From positions 62,001-126,000 of the forward strand of contig UBNQ01000031.1 of NCBI GenBank assembly GCA_900466875.1: a DNA stretch of 64,000 nucleotides, read 5' to 3'. The translations under genes were made by a program, and so were the position numbers. The notes beneath the pieces were generated by a model that ran no database searches, had not been told where the DNA came from, and worked only from the letters and a program-made list of their open reading frames with translations. Of this stretch, positions 9,856 through 18,391 are shown in pieces. The stretch's first letter is position 1. Every line of letters starts with the position of its first letter. This stretch comes from Hyphomicrobiales bacterium (GTDB lineage: Bacteria > Pseudomonadota > Alphaproteobacteria > Rhizobiales > Rhizobiaceae).

Positions 9856-10569
9856 ATGGTATCAAGTCATATCCTGTCGGCCTACGACGAAGAACTGAAG
9901 TATCTGCGCCGCCGCATCTCGGAAATGGGTGGCCTTGCGGAACAGATGTGCGGCGATGCCGTGCGCGCTCTGGTCAACAGCGATTCCGCCCTTGCGCAGA
10001 AGGTGATCTCCGACGACGTGATCCTCGATCACGCCGAGCGCGAGATCCAGGACAAGGCGATCGTCACGATCGCCAAGCGCCAGCCGGTTGCAAACGACCT
10101 GCGCGAAATCATCGGTACGCTGCGCATCGCAGCCGATCTCGAGCGCGTTGGCGATCTTGGCAAGAACACCGCCAAGCGCGTCATTGCTGTTCAGGGTACG
10201 GGCGTTCCGCGCAAGCTGGCCCGTGGTCTCGAGCACCTGTCGGATCTCGCTGCAGTGCAGCTGAAGGACGTGCTGGATGTCTATGCCAGCCGTTCGGCCG
10301 AAAAGGCGGAAGCCATCCGTGCGCGTGATGAAGAAATCGACGCCATGTACACGTCGCTTTTCCGCGAGCTCCTGACTTACATGATGGAAGATCCGCGCAA
10401 CATCACCACCTGCACGCATCTTCTGTTCTGCGCCAAGAACATCGAGCGTATCGGTGACCACGCGACCAACATCGCGGAAACCATCTACTACATGACGACG
10501 GGTGCCGTGCCGGAAGGCGAGCGTCCGAAGGATGATACGGCAAACACGGTCGGCGCGATCGCCGAGTGA
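9856..10569 (+). CDS. phoU: Phosphate signalling protein PhoU
   Basis: Two-repeat helical-bundle protein that links Pst transport activity to PhoR and represses the Pho response in phosphate excess. Each half carries the metal-binding ExxxD-type motif (ADLERVGDLGKNTAKR and KNIERIGDHATNIAE). It has 237 residues from ATG 9856, which has GAGGA upstream; the upstream in-frame ATG lacks a ribosome site. The gene is in the pst operon before phoB. Confidence 0.95.
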   Translation: MVSSHILSAYDEELKYLRRRISEMGGLAEQMCGDAVRALVNSDSALAQKVISDDVILDHAEREIQDKAIVTIAKRQPVANDLREIIGTLRIAADLERVGDLGKNTAKRVIAVQGTGVPRKLARGLEHLSDLAAVQLKDVLDVYASRSAEKAEAIRARDEEIDAMYTSLFRELLTYMMEDPRNITTCTHLLFCAKNIERIGDHATNIAETIYYMTTGAVPEGERPKDDTANTVGAIAE

Positions 10570-10630
10570 TTGCCGCTAGAGCGCCGGTGTTCGGAACGGA
10601 CCCCTGAAACGCTCTATCTCTTTGAATCTG

Positions 10631-10667
10631 CGCATCGGGCTTTCCGATTTTTCGAAAGCCCGATGCG
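10631..10667. repeat. Strong inverted repeat between phoU and phoB
   Basis: A perfect 14-bp stem (arms 10631-10644 and 10654-10667) has a 9-base T-rich loop. No T tract follows on the plus strand, so it is not a standard terminator. It could be a mobile palindromic repeat or an RNA processing/stability element setting the phoB level. A looser AGAGCG/CGCTCT pair stands just before it. Confidence 0.7.
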
Positions 10668-10695
10668 GGACGCTATCTGACGGAGCATATTCAGC

Positions 10696-11379
10696 ATGCA
10701 GCCAAGAATTGCGGTAGTGGAAGACGAAGAGGCGCTGAGCGTCCTCCTCCGTTACAACCTTGAAGCCGAGGGTTACGAAGTCGAGACCATCCTTCGGGGT
10801 GACGAGGCGGAAATCCGGCTTCAGGAGCGCGCACCGGATCTTCTGGTCCTCGACTGGATGCTGCCCGGCGTTTCGGGCATCGAGCTGTGCCGGCGCCTGC
10901 GCATGCGACCCGAGACAGAGCGCCTGCCGATCATCATGCTGACGGCACGCGGCGAAGAAAGCGAACGCGTCCGCGGTCTCGCCACCGGCGCTGACGATTA
11001 CGTCGTCAAGCCGTTCTCGACGCCGGAACTGATGGCGCGCGTCAAGGCTATGCTGCGACGGGCCAAGCCGGAAGTTCTTTCCAGCGTTCTGAAATGCGGT
11101 GACATCGAGCTTGATCGCGAAACCCATCGCGTCCATCGCAAGAGCCGCGAAGTGCGCCTCGGCCCGACGGAATTCCGCCTTCTGGAATTCCTGATGGTCT
11201 CTCCCGGCCGCGTCTTCTCCCGCTCGCAGCTTCTGGATGGCGTCTGGGGGCATGACATCTATGTCGACGAACGCACCGTCGACGTGCATGTCGGCCGCCT
11301 TCGCAAGGCGCTCAACTTCTCCAACATGCAGGATGTCATCCGCACCGTCCGCGGTGCAGGCTATTCGATGGAATCCTGA
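10696..11379 (+). CDS. phoB: Phosphate response regulator PhoB
   Basis: OmpR/PhoB-family response regulator. The receiver domain (1-~120) has the acidic pocket VEDEE, phospho-acceptor D53 in LVLDWMLPG, and the VVKPF lysine. The C-terminal winged-helix DNA-binding domain (about 130-227) ends in VRTVRGAGYSME. It has 227 residues. It is the last gene of the phosphate cluster; it binds the Pho box in front of pstS, closing an autoregulatory loop (family knowledge). Confidence 0.97.
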   Translation: MQPRIAVVEDEEALSVLLRYNLEAEGYEVETILRGDEAEIRLQERAPDLLVLDWMLPGVSGIELCRRLRMRPETERLPIIMLTARGEESERVRGLATGADDYVVKPFSTPELMARVKAMLRRAKPEVLSSVLKCGDIELDRETHRVHRKSREVRLGPTEFRLLEFLMVSPGRVFSRSQLLDGVWGHDIYVDERTVDVHVGRLRKALNFSNMQDVIRTVRGAGYSMES

Positions 11380-11402
11380 TCGTTTTCGAAGGGATACAAA
11401 AG

Positions 11403-11445
11403 AAATCGGCCCGGATGCGGTTTGCGCCTCCGGGCCGATTTTTTA
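11403..11445. terminator. Bidirectional terminator after phoB
   Basis: A perfect 13-bp stem (arms 11403-11415 and 11429-11441) has a 13-base loop. It is followed by TTTT on the plus strand and has A-rich bases before it, so it can also end the convergent PACE gene transcript. Confidence 0.85.
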
Positions 11446-11880
11446 TCGAGCGTTTGCTTCATTCTGCCACTCGGGCAGGGGAAAGATCCGGTCATAGGCC
11501 AGATTGAAGAAGAAGGCGTAGACAAGGTAGAACAGTGCAAAGGCGATATCCATCACCAGCGCCTGCATGAGGCTCACGCCGAGATACCATGCGATGAAAG
11601 GCATCAGCACGATCAACAGACCAAGTTCGAACAGAACCGCATGCGCAACGCGTAGCGCCATGGTTTTCTGCGTGCCGCCGCGATATTTCTGCATCAGGTG
11701 GTCGAAGCCGAGATTGTAGAGATAGTTCCAGCCGGTCGCGAGCGTTGCCGAAACGACGCCGACGACACCGATATGTTCGACAGGTATGCCGAAGACCAGG
11801 GACGCGAGCGGCGTGAACATGGCAAGGCCGATGATTTCGAAGCTGATCGCGTGACGAATACGATCGCGTGTCGTACGCAT
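11443..11880 (-). CDS. PACE-family small multidrug/polyamine efflux transporter
   Basis: 145 residues with four predicted membrane helices in two tandem pairs (BTP domains). Each repeat opens with the family's basic/acidic pattern: DRIRHAISFE in the first and RVAHAVLFE in the second. NYLYNLGFDHLM in the loop is also typical. Known members of the proteobacterial antimicrobial compound efflux family export biocides such as chlorhexidine or short-chain diamines; the substrate here is unknown. It is convergent with phoB and probably transcribed alone. Confidence 0.88.
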   Translation of the reverse strand: MRTTRDRIRHAISFEIIGLAMFTPLASLVFGIPVEHIGVVGVVSATLATGWNYLYNLGFDHLMQKYRGGTQKTMALRVAHAVLFELGLLIVLMPFIAWYLGVSLMQALVMDIAFALFYLVYAFFFNLAYDRIFPLPEWQNEANAR

Positions 11881-12036
11881 TGTGTACCCCTTTGGGTTCT
11901 CCGGGTCGTCCCGGTTTCATGCCCATTCTGGGGGAGGTCGTCCTCGCAGGGCTTAAATAGGTATTTGCACGGCCATGAGCAAGCTGCGCATTGGCAAGGC
12001 TGCTTTGCGGAAGGCGCAAAGGCCGAATGATAGACA

Positions 12037-12061
12037 CAAAAAAGCGGGCCTAAGCCCGCTT
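12037..12061 (-). terminator. Terminator of gcrA
   Basis: An 8-bp stem AAGCGGGC/GCCCGCTT with a 4-base loop is followed, read on the minus strand, by a run of T. It lies 25-50 bases after the gcrA stop. Confidence 0.75.
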
Positions 12062-12085
12062 GATTATCGTCTATTGCAGTGAGCT

Positions 12086-12622
12086 TTACGCCCGTGCGGC
12101 GCTGGGCCTGCGTCGCTCGTTGACCGGCTGGTAGGCGAGCTTTGCGTGATAGGTGCAGTAAGGCGAATTGTCCGGGGACTCGCAGCCGCAGAAGTGGAAA
12201 TCGTCGGTCAGCGGATCGCCGACGGGCCACTTGCAGGTGCGCTCTGTCAGTTCAGTCAGTGCCAGCTTGCGGGAAATCGGCACGACGACGTTCGAAGACG
12301 GACGATAGACCAGTTCCTGCGAAGCTTCGAACTCGACCTCTTCCTTGAGCATGGCCGAGCCAGCCGGGCGAGCGACCGGCCGCGCTGCGGGACGGGCAGC
12401 GAAAGTGGTCTGCGGACGGGGAGCCGCTGCAGGGCGCTTTGCAGGACGGTTCGTTGCAATCGTGCCGCCGGCTTTCGCGCGACCCGGCAGGTTGAGGCGA
12501 TGGACCTTGCCGATCACGGCATTGCGGCTTACGCCTCCAAGTTGTGCGGCAATCTGGCTGGCGCTCAAGCCCTCCGACCACAACCTCTTCAGTTTTTCAA
12601 CGCGCTCGTCCGTCCAGTTCAT
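12086..12622 (-). CDS. gcrA: Cell-cycle transcription regulator GcrA
   Basis: Alphaproteobacterial sigma70 cofactor that recruits RNA polymerase to CcrM-methylated promoters. The N-terminal DNA-binding domain (MNWTDERVEKLKRLWSEGLS, then SRNAVIGKVHRLNLPGR) is followed by a Pro/Ala/Arg-rich linker (about 60-115). The sigma-interacting C-terminal domain contains CKWPVGDP, FHFCGC and YCTYHAKLAY cysteine/histidine groups. It has 178 residues. It is a core cell-cycle gene, which supports this half of the window being host chromosome. Confidence 0.94.
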   Translation of the reverse strand: MNWTDERVEKLKRLWSEGLSASQIAAQLGGVSRNAVIGKVHRLNLPGRAKAGGTIATNRPAKRPAAAPRPQTTFAARPAARPVARPAGSAMLKEEVEFEASQELVYRPSSNVVVPISRKLALTELTERTCKWPVGDPLTDDFHFCGCESPDNSPYCTYHAKLAYQPVNERRRPSAARA

Positions 12623-12924
12623 GCCCGTTCTCCGCCTTTGAACGTTGGTGGCATGCAGAATCCCTCACCAATGTCGCGCGATACATCTCGCAACAGGCAC
12701 AATATCTATGCTTTTGGTGACTAGTTCCGCCGCATGCAGTCTAGTAATTGATCTTTAACCTAGAGGTCTGCAGACTCCGTGACAAGAGTCCCCGGAATCG
12801 CCGCGAATCGATTTCCCGGTTTTCCCCAACTTGCTGTCTGACAGAGTCATTTATGCCACAGCTGTCGGCAAGGTTGCGGCCGCGCTGCTTTATGTCCCGA
12901 ACCCCTTTGATTCCGTGAGTTTTG

Positions 12925-12953
12925 TTGACATCGCGAACCCGAATGACGATAGT
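12925..12953 (+). promoter_or_regulatory. Sigma70-type promoter of argD
   Basis: TTGACA (12925-12930), a 17-bp spacer, then GATAGT (12948-12953). The transcript would start near 12960, about 70 bases before the argD ATG. Confidence 0.65.
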
Positions 12954-12959
12954 GCCGCA

Positions 12960-12976
12960 GCCGCCCCGAGGGCGGC
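12960..12976 (+). other. Hairpin at the predicted argD transcript start
   Basis: A perfect 7-bp GC stem GCCGCCC/GGGCGGC with a CGA loop is followed by ATTTTGATTTT. It sits at or next to the predicted +1, so it would cap the 5' end of the mRNA (stability) or act as a weak leader terminator. Confidence 0.55.
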
Positions 12977-13028
12977 ATTTTGATTTTCTGGAATATCCGC
13001 ATTCGGATGCATTAGGGAGTGCGCCGCC

Positions 13029-14225
13029 ATGGCTGAATCTGCGCTTTTCGACACCTTTGCTCGGGCTCCTCTGCGCTTCGAGCGCGGCGAAGGGGTCTGG
13101 CTTGTGACGGAAAGCGGCGAGCGATATCTCGATTTCGGTGCCGGCGTCGCGGTCACGTCCTGCGGCCATGCCAATCCCCATCTCGTCGAGGCGCTGAAGT
13201 CGCAGGCCGAAAAGGTCTGGCATCTGTCAAACCTATACGAAATCCCCGAGCAGGAGCGCTTGGCGCGCCGCCTGGTCGATGCCACGTTCGCAGACAAGGC
13301 CTTCTTCACCAATTCGGGTGCGGAAGCGCTGGAATGCGCCATCAAGACGGCCCGCCGTTATCACTATTCCAAGGGCCACCCGGAAAAATTCCATATCATC
13401 ACCTTCGAAGGTGCCTTCCACGGCCGTACGATCGCCACGATCGCGGCCGGCGGCCAGGAGAAGTATATGGAGGGCTTTGGCCCGAAGGCTGAAGGCTTCG
13501 ATCAGGTCCCGTTCGGTGACCTCGATGCACTCAATGCCGCGATCAACGAAAATACCGGCGCGCTGCTGATCGAGCCGATCCAGGGCGAGGGCGGCGTGCG
13601 TCCGGTTCCGAAGGAATTCATGCGCGAGCTGCGCCGCATCTGCGACGAAAAGGGTCTGCTCCTGATCCTCGACGAAGTCCAGACCGGCGTTGGCCGCACC
13701 GGCAAACTCTTCGCCCACGAATGGGCCGGCGTCACACCGGACATCATGGCGATCGCCAAGGGCATCGGCGGCGGTTTCCCGTTCGGCACATGTCTTGCCA
13801 CGGCGGAAGCCGCATCCGGCATGAAGCCGGGCATCCATGGCACGACCTATGGCGGCAATCCGCTGGCCATGGCCTGCGGTAATGCCGTACTCGATATCGT
13901 GCTGGCCGACGGTTTTCTCGAAAACGTCCGCGACGTCTCGCTCGTTTTCCGCCAGGGGCTTGCCGCCCTCAAGGATCGTTTCCCGACCGTGATTGAAGAT
14001 ATTCGCGGCGAAGGCCTGCTTCTCGGCATCAAGGCCAAGGTGCCGGCTGGCGACCTGATCTCCGGCCTGCGCGATGAGCACATGCTGGCGGTTATGGCCG
14101 GCGACAACGTCGTCCGCATCCTGCCGCCGCTCGTCGTTACCGCCGAAGAAGCGCGAGAAGGCTTGGCACGTATCGAACGCGCCGCAGAAACGCTGTCCGC
14201 TGAACAGCTCAAGAAATCCGCTTAA
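13029..14225 (+). CDS. argD: Acetylornithine aminotransferase
   Basis: PLP-dependent class III aminotransferase that converts N-acetylglutamate semialdehyde to N-acetylornithine in arginine synthesis; it may also act in lysine synthesis as succinyl-DAP aminotransferase. NSGAEA (95-100), the PLP-contacting DEVQTG (215-220) and the Schiff-base lysine K244 in AIAKGIGGG are visible. Length 398 is normal. It is followed 50 bases later by argF, forming an arginine operon. Confidence 0.95.
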   Translation: MAESALFDTFARAPLRFERGEGVWLVTESGERYLDFGAGVAVTSCGHANPHLVEALKSQAEKVWHLSNLYEIPEQERLARRLVDATFADKAFFTNSGAEALECAIKTARRYHYSKGHPEKFHIITFEGAFHGRTIATIAAGGQEKYMEGFGPKAEGFDQVPFGDLDALNAAINENTGALLIEPIQGEGGVRPVPKEFMRELRRICDEKGLLLILDEVQTGVGRTGKLFAHEWAGVTPDIMAIAKGIGGGFPFGTCLATAEAASGMKPGIHGTTYGGNPLAMACGNAVLDIVLADGFLENVRDVSLVFRQGLAALKDRFPTVIEDIRGEGLLLGIKAKVPAGDLISGLRDEHMLAVMAGDNVVRILPPLVVTAEEAREGLARIERAAETLSAEQLKKSA

Positions 14226-14275
14226 GACTATTTAGAGAGGGCGCCGTCCGGTTCCCTCCTTTAGGGAACAAGGTA

Positions 14276-15193
14276 ATGGCATCTCCCAAGCATTTTCTCG
14301 ATCTTTCCGCCGTGTCGGCGGGCGACCTTCGCGTCATCCTCGATGATGCCAAGGTGCGAAAGCAGGCAACCAAGGCCGGCACGGCCGACAAGCCGCTGGC
14401 CGGCAAGATGCTGGCCATGATCTTCGAGAAACCCTCCACCCGCACGCGCGTCTCCTTCGATGTCGGCATGCGCCAGCTTGGCGGCGAAACGCTGTTCCTG
14501 TCGGGCACCGAGATGCAGCTTGGCCGCGCCGAAACGATCGGTGATACGGCCAAGGTTCTGTCGCGTTATGTCGACGCGATCATGATCCGCACCACCGATC
14601 ACAAGCGCCTTCTGGAGCTGGCGGAACATGCCACCGTGCCGGTCATCAATGCGCTGACCGATGATACGCATCCCTGCCAGATCATGGCCGACCTGATGAC
14701 CTTCGAGGAACATCGCGGCCCGGTCGCCGGCAAGACGATCGCCTGGACGGGCGACGGCAACAACGTGCTGCATTCGCTGGTCGAAGGCTCGGCCCGTTTC
14801 GGCTACCGCATGAACATGGCCGTTCCGATGGGCTCGGAGCCGCACGACAAGTTCTTGAACTGGGCGCGCAACAACGGCGGCGAGATCATGCTGACGCATG
14901 ATGTCGAACGCGCCGTCGCGGGAGCCGATGTCGTCGTCACCGATACCTGGGTGTCGATGAACCAGGAGCACAAGGCGCGCGGTCACAACATCTTCCAGCC
15001 CTATCAGGTCAATGAAGCGCTGATGAAGCAGGCAAAGGCCAATGCGTTGTTCATGCACTGCCTGCCGGCCCATCGCGGCGAGGAAGTGACGGACGCCGTG
15101 ATCGACGGCCCGCAGTCGGTTGTCTTCGACGAGGCGGAAAACCGTCTCCACGCCCAGAAGTCCATTCTCGCCTGGTGCTTCGGCGCGATCTGA
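14276..15193 (+). CDS. argF: Ornithine carbamoyltransferase
   Basis: Transfers the carbamoyl group from carbamoyl phosphate to ornithine, giving citrulline. The carbamoyl-phosphate site STRTR is at 54-58, [11 protein letters not shown] follows in the middle, and the ornithine loop [12 protein letters not shown] is near the C-terminus. Length 305 is normal. It is the second gene of the argD-argF operon. A weak hairpin (AAAGCCG/CGGCTTT, 15225-15249) follows the stop. Confidence 0.95.
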   Translation: MASPKHFLDLSAVSAGDLRVILDDAKVRKQATKAGTADKPLAGKMLAMIFEKPSTRTRVSFDVGMRQLGGETLFLSGTEMQLGRAETIGDTAKVLSRYVDAIMIRTTDHKRLLELAEHATVPVINALTDDTHPCQIMADLMTFEEHRGPVAGKTIAWTGDGNNVLHSLVEGSARFGYRMNMAVPMGSEPHDKFLNWARNNGGEIMLTHDVERAVAGADVVVTDTWVSMNQEHKARGHNIFQPYQVNEALMKQAKANALFMHCLPAHRGEEVTDAVIDGPQSVVFDEAENRLHAQKSILAWCFGAI

Positions 15194-15389
15194 CACTGCT
15201 TACCCGGCGGTCTTGAATTGGCGTAAAGCCGGCACCATCTGTCGGCTTTCAAATGCGCTGTGCTTTCATGCCGGCGTTTCAACAGACATCCCCTGCACTT
15301 TCCAGCGGCCCTGCGGTTCCGCTTGCGTGCCTGTTTGTGTAAAGGTCGGGGACAAGGCCCGAGAACCTCGGCGTGAAGGAGTTAAGATA

Positions 15390-16376
15390 ATGGCGGAAGC
15401 AATTGTGGAACTGAAGGACCTCCACTTTGCCGGAGACGACAGGGTTATTCCCTTCCAGGTCGACGGCCTGGACGTTCGTGGCCGTGCGGTGCAGATCGGG
15501 CCGCTGCTGAATACCATTCTGGGCCGCCATGATTATCCCGCGCCGGTCGCAAGGTTGCTTGCCGAAGCTGTCGTTTTGACCGCGCTTCTCGGCACTTCGC
15601 TGAAGTTCGATGGCAAATTCACCGTCCAGACCAAGGGCGATGGCCCCGTCGACCTTCTGGTGGCCGACTTTTCCACGCCCGACGCGTTGCGCGCCTATGC
15701 CCGTTACGACGAGGATGCGCTGGCTGCTGCCATGAAGGATGGCAAGATCTCGCCGCCGGAGCTTCTCGGAAACGGCGTGCTTGCCTTCACCATCGATCAG
15801 GGACGCGGCATGCAGCCCTATCAGGGCATCGTGCCGATGGACGGCTCGTCGCTGGAAGAGATCGCCGGTGTCTATTTCCGTCAGTCGGAGCAGATCCCGA
15901 CCCGCGTCCGCCTCGGCGTGGCCGAACTTTTCGACCGTGGCGAAGACGGCAAGCCGCGTCACAACTGGCGGGCAGGGGGGCTGATCGCGCAGTTCCTGCC
16001 GCAAGCTCCTGAGCGCATGCGCCAGCCGGACCTTCACGGTGGTGATGGCGACGAGCGCGAGACCGATCTGGGAGATGAAGCCTGGAACGAGGCGCGTTCG
16101 CTGGTCGAGACGATCGACACCGACGAACTGACCGATCCGCAGGTCGCGATCGAACGGCTTCTCTATCGCCTGTTCCACGAGCGTGGCGTGCGGGTTTATG
16201 AGCCGCAGACGGTCTTCGATCGTTGCAGCTGCTCGCGCGACAAGATCAAGGGTGTGCTTGCCGGCTTCACGGCGGAAGAGATCGAGGAGAGCCAGGAGGA
16301 CGGCCAGATCGCCGTCTCCTGCGAATTCTGCTCGACGACCTATCGTTACGATGTGGCGGAGTTCGTTCCAGCCTAA
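15390..16376 (+). CDS. hslO: Redox-regulated chaperone Hsp33
   Basis: Holdase chaperone switched on by oxidative unfolding. The zinc-binding redox switch is present at the C-terminus as CSC in FDRCSCSRDK followed by CEFC in SCEFCSTTY, i.e. CxC and CxxC. The N-terminal domain carries GTSLKFDGKFTVQTKGDGPV, the conserved substrate-binding surface region. It has 328 residues from ATG 15390; an in-frame extension upstream lacks a ribosome site and crosses the argF terminator region. It probably has its own promoter in the 196-base gap after argF. Confidence 0.94.
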   Translation: MAEAIVELKDLHFAGDDRVIPFQVDGLDVRGRAVQIGPLLNTILGRHDYPAPVARLLAEAVVLTALLGTSLKFDGKFTVQTKGDGPVDLLVADFSTPDALRAYARYDEDALAAAMKDGKISPPELLGNGVLAFTIDQGRGMQPYQGIVPMDGSSLEEIAGVYFRQSEQIPTRVRLGVAELFDRGEDGKPRHNWRAGGLIAQFLPQAPERMRQPDLHGGDGDERETDLGDEAWNEARSLVETIDTDELTDPQVAIERLLYRLFHERGVRVYEPQTVFDRCSCSRDKIKGVLAGFTAEEIEESQEDGQIAVSCEFCSTTYRYDVAEFVPA

Positions 16377-16389
16377 GTCAAGGCTGATG

Positions 16390-16408
16390 ACTGAGGTCGT
16401 GCCTCAGT
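16390..16408. terminator. Possible shared terminator hslO/apaG
   Basis: A 7-bp stem ACTGAGG/CCTCAGT with a 5-base loop lies between the convergent hslO and apaG stops and overlaps the apaG stop. No long T tract, so weak. Confidence 0.4.
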
Positions 16409-16796
16409 TCAGCACCCGGTTCAGGCCGGGTGAATCCAGCGAGAAGGCGGGAATGTCGACCTTGAAGACCTCGCCTTCTTCCGTCTGCATGTCGTAATAG
16501 CCGAACATCATTCCGGAGGGCGTGTCGAGCGGGCAGCCCGAGGAATATTCGTAGCTGTCGCCAGGCTGCAGGCGCGGTTGCTCTCCAACGACGCCGAGGC
16601 CATCGACCTCATCGACCAGTCCGTTCTGGTCGGTGATATGCCAGTAGCGATGAACCAGCTTCACCGTGTGGATCGAATGGTTTTCGATGACGATGCGATA
16701 GCCCCAGACATAGCGGCTCTCTTCCGGACTGGATTGCTCCTCCAGATAGAACGGCTCGACGGCAACTTCTATGTCTCTTGTCCGGGCGCGATACAT
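16404..16796 (-). CDS. apaG: ApaG (Co2+/Mg2+ efflux-associated) protein
   Basis: Single fibronectin-III-like beta-sandwich protein of 130 residues. [28 protein letters not shown] and [20 protein letters not shown] are the family's conserved strands and loop. The biochemical role of ApaG is not settled; enterobacterial mutants show altered cobalt resistance and magnesium efflux. ATG 16796 is chosen because the upstream ATG at 16811 adds residues not seen in the family. It is convergent with hslO. Confidence 0.9.
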   Translation of the reverse strand: MYRARTRDIEVAVEPFYLEEQSSPEESRYVWGYRIVIENHSIHTVKLVHRYWHITDQNGLVDEVDGLGVVGEQPRLQPGDSYEYSSGCPLDTPSGMMFGYYDMQTEEGEVFKVDIPAFSLDSPGLNRVLN

Positions 16797-16963
16797 GGAC
16801 AAACACCTCAAAACTACAGCGCCGGATGTCGTCTATTGTTTGCCGACCGCGCTGCAGGACCTGGAATCTACATCCCCGCATATCGTACAACAGGCACGAA
16901 ACGTCAAGAAATCTCGCGGTTTACGCGAGAAACTGTGATCTGTTCTTGAGATTAGGGATAACT

Positions 16964-16998
16964 GATATGGTGAATCCGGTTTTCGGATTCACCATATC
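16964..16998. repeat. Perfect 15-bp palindrome downstream of metZ
   Basis: Arms 16964-16978 and 16984-16998 match over all 15 positions, with a GTTTT loop. It lies 16 bases after the metZ stop, so it probably ends or protects the metZ transcript, though no T run follows on either strand. Confidence 0.75.
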
Positions 16999-17013
16999 GA
17001 CGGGCTGGAAGCC

Positions 17014-18192
17014 TCAGATTGCCGCCAGTGCCCTGGCAAAATCTTCGAGCAGGTCTTCGCTATCCTCGATGCCGGCCGAGAAACGCACGGTGCCGGGCGA
17101 AATACCGAGCTCGGCGCGGTCCTCGTCGGTCAGGTTCTTGTGCGTCGTCGTCGCCGGATGGGTAATCAGGCTGCGCGTATCGCCGAGATTGTTGGAAATG
17201 GTAACAACCTCCAGCGCGTTCTGCAGCTTGAAGGCCGCTTCCTTGCCACCCTTCAGCTCGAAGCAGACCAGCGTCGATCCGCCGGTCATCTGCTTGGCGA
17301 TGATGTCGGCCTGCGGATGGTCCTTGCGGCCGGGATAGATGACCTTGGCAACCTGTTTGCTCTCGGCCAGGAAGTCGGCGATCTTCGAGGCGTTGTCGGT
17401 CTGCGCCTTGACGCGGATCGGCAGGGTTTCAAGCCCCTTGATCAGCGTCCAGGCAGTAAACGGCGACATGGCGGGACCCGTGTGGCGATAATAGTCCTGC
17501 AGGTGCTCGGTCACCCATTCGCGATCCGAAAGGATCACGCCGGCAAGGCTGCGGCCCTGGCCGTCGATATGCTTGGTGGCCGAATAGACGACGATATGCG
17601 CGCCGAGTTCCAGCGGCTTCTGGAAAAGCGGGGTCGCAAACACGTTGTCGACCACGACCTTTGCGCCGATCTGGTTGGCGAGCTTTGCCACGCCGGCAAT
17701 ATCGACGATCTCGAGTGTCGGGTTCGTCGGGCTTTCGAGGAAGAACACCTTGGTATTCTTCTGGATCGCGGCTTCCCAGTTGGCGAGATCGCGGCCGTCG
17801 ATAAGCGTGCATTCGATGCCGTAGCGCGGTGCGAGCGTCTCGACCACCCAGCGGCAGGAGCCGAACAGGGCGCGGGCTGCAACGATATGATCGCCGGCCT
17901 TCAGCTGGCACAGCAGCGCTGCGGAAACGGCAGCCATGCCCGAGGCGGTGGCGCGGGCTTCTTCGGCGCCTTCCAGCGCACACATGCGCTTCTCGAACAT
18001 GTCGTTCGTCGGGCTGCCGTAGCGGGCATAGATATAGCCCTCGGTCTCGCCCTTGAAGCGCGCTTCCGCGGCTTCCGAACTGTCATAGGCAAAACCCTGC
18101 GTCAGATAGATCGCTTCCGACATCTCGCCATATTGCGAGCGCAGCGTACCGCCGTGAACGAGTGTCGTTGCCGGGCGCCATTTGTTTGTCAT
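17014..18192 (-). CDS. metZ: O-succinylhomoserine sulfhydrylase
   Basis: PLP enzyme of the Cys/Met metabolism family that makes homocysteine directly from O-succinylhomoserine and sulfide. The PLP lysine is K207 in VVYSATKHIDGQG; YARYGSPT and ESPTNP, the other family landmarks, are in place. It has 393 residues from ATG 18192. It is preceded on its own strand by a SAM-II riboswitch with a terminator, so it is shut off when S-adenosylmethionine is plentiful. metB or metC-type lyases are the alternatives in the family, but the context favours metZ. Confidence 0.92.
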   Translation of the reverse strand: MTNKWRPATTLVHGGTLRSQYGEMSEAIYLTQGFAYDSSEAAEARFKGETEGYIYARYGSPTNDMFEKRMCALEGAEEARATASGMAAVSAALLCQLKAGDHIVAARALFGSCRWVVETLAPRYGIECTLIDGRDLANWEAAIQKNTKVFFLESPTNPTLEIVDIAGVAKLANQIGAKVVVDNVFATPLFQKPLELGAHIVVYSATKHIDGQGRSLAGVILSDREWVTEHLQDYYRHTGPAMSPFTAWTLIKGLETLPIRVKAQTDNASKIADFLAESKQVAKVIYPGRKDHPQADIIAKQMTGGSTLVCFELKGGKEAAFKLQNALEVVTISNNLGDTRSLITHPATTTHKNLTDEDRAELGISPGTVRFSAGIEDSEDLLEDFARALAAI

Positions 18193-18212
18193 GCTAATCC
18201 CCATTTCAAAAC

Positions 18213-18243
18213 AAAAAACCGGCCGCAAAAGCAGACCGGTTTT
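18213..18243 (-). terminator. Riboswitch-controlled terminator before metZ
   Basis: Read leftward, AACCGG and CCGGTT arms enclose a TTTT-containing loop and are followed by TTTTTTG. It lies between the SAM-II aptamer and the metZ start and is the likely expression platform. Confidence 0.75.
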
Positions 18244-18248
18244 AGCAA

Positions 18249-18307
18249 CCCGGTCTTTTTAGCCACTTGTTTAACGTGGCTGCAAGCCGACCGGCAAATC
18301 ACCACGG
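18249..18307 (-). ncRNA. SAM-II riboswitch aptamer upstream of metZ
   Basis: On the minus strand the order is GTGGTGATTTG, CCGG, CTTGCAGCCACGTTAAAC, then GTGGCTAAAAAG (the last at about 18255-18267). This reproduces the conserved SAM-II pseudoknot: stem P1 GTGG/CCAC, the U-rich loop, and the 3' GCTAAA segment pairing back. SAM-II elements are known in front of metA, metC and metZ in alphaproteobacteria. SAM binding would favour the downstream terminator. Confidence 0.88.
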
Positions 18308-18391
18308 GATAAAGCTGGCTTACGCCTCGCATTTGCTTGCGTCAATGGCCTGCATTTGGTTTTGTCACCGCCAAAATTTGAAAGAAACATC

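Larger units (their letters stand above)
12623..13028. other. 406-base divergent promoter region, gcrA/argD
   Basis: No gene is seen here. The right half carries the argD promoter and a hairpin, annotated separately. The left half should contain the gcrA promoter but I see no convincing -35/-10 pair. A short hairpin ATCCG/CGGAT lies close to the argD start and could affect its ribosome site (TAGGGAG). Confidence 0.6.

Noticed and set aside
17140-18312. 390-codon plus-strand frame opposite metZ, crossing the riboswitch
   Set aside because: metZ has all PLP-enzyme motifs and a riboswitch; the plus frame runs through that regulatory RNA and has no homology look.
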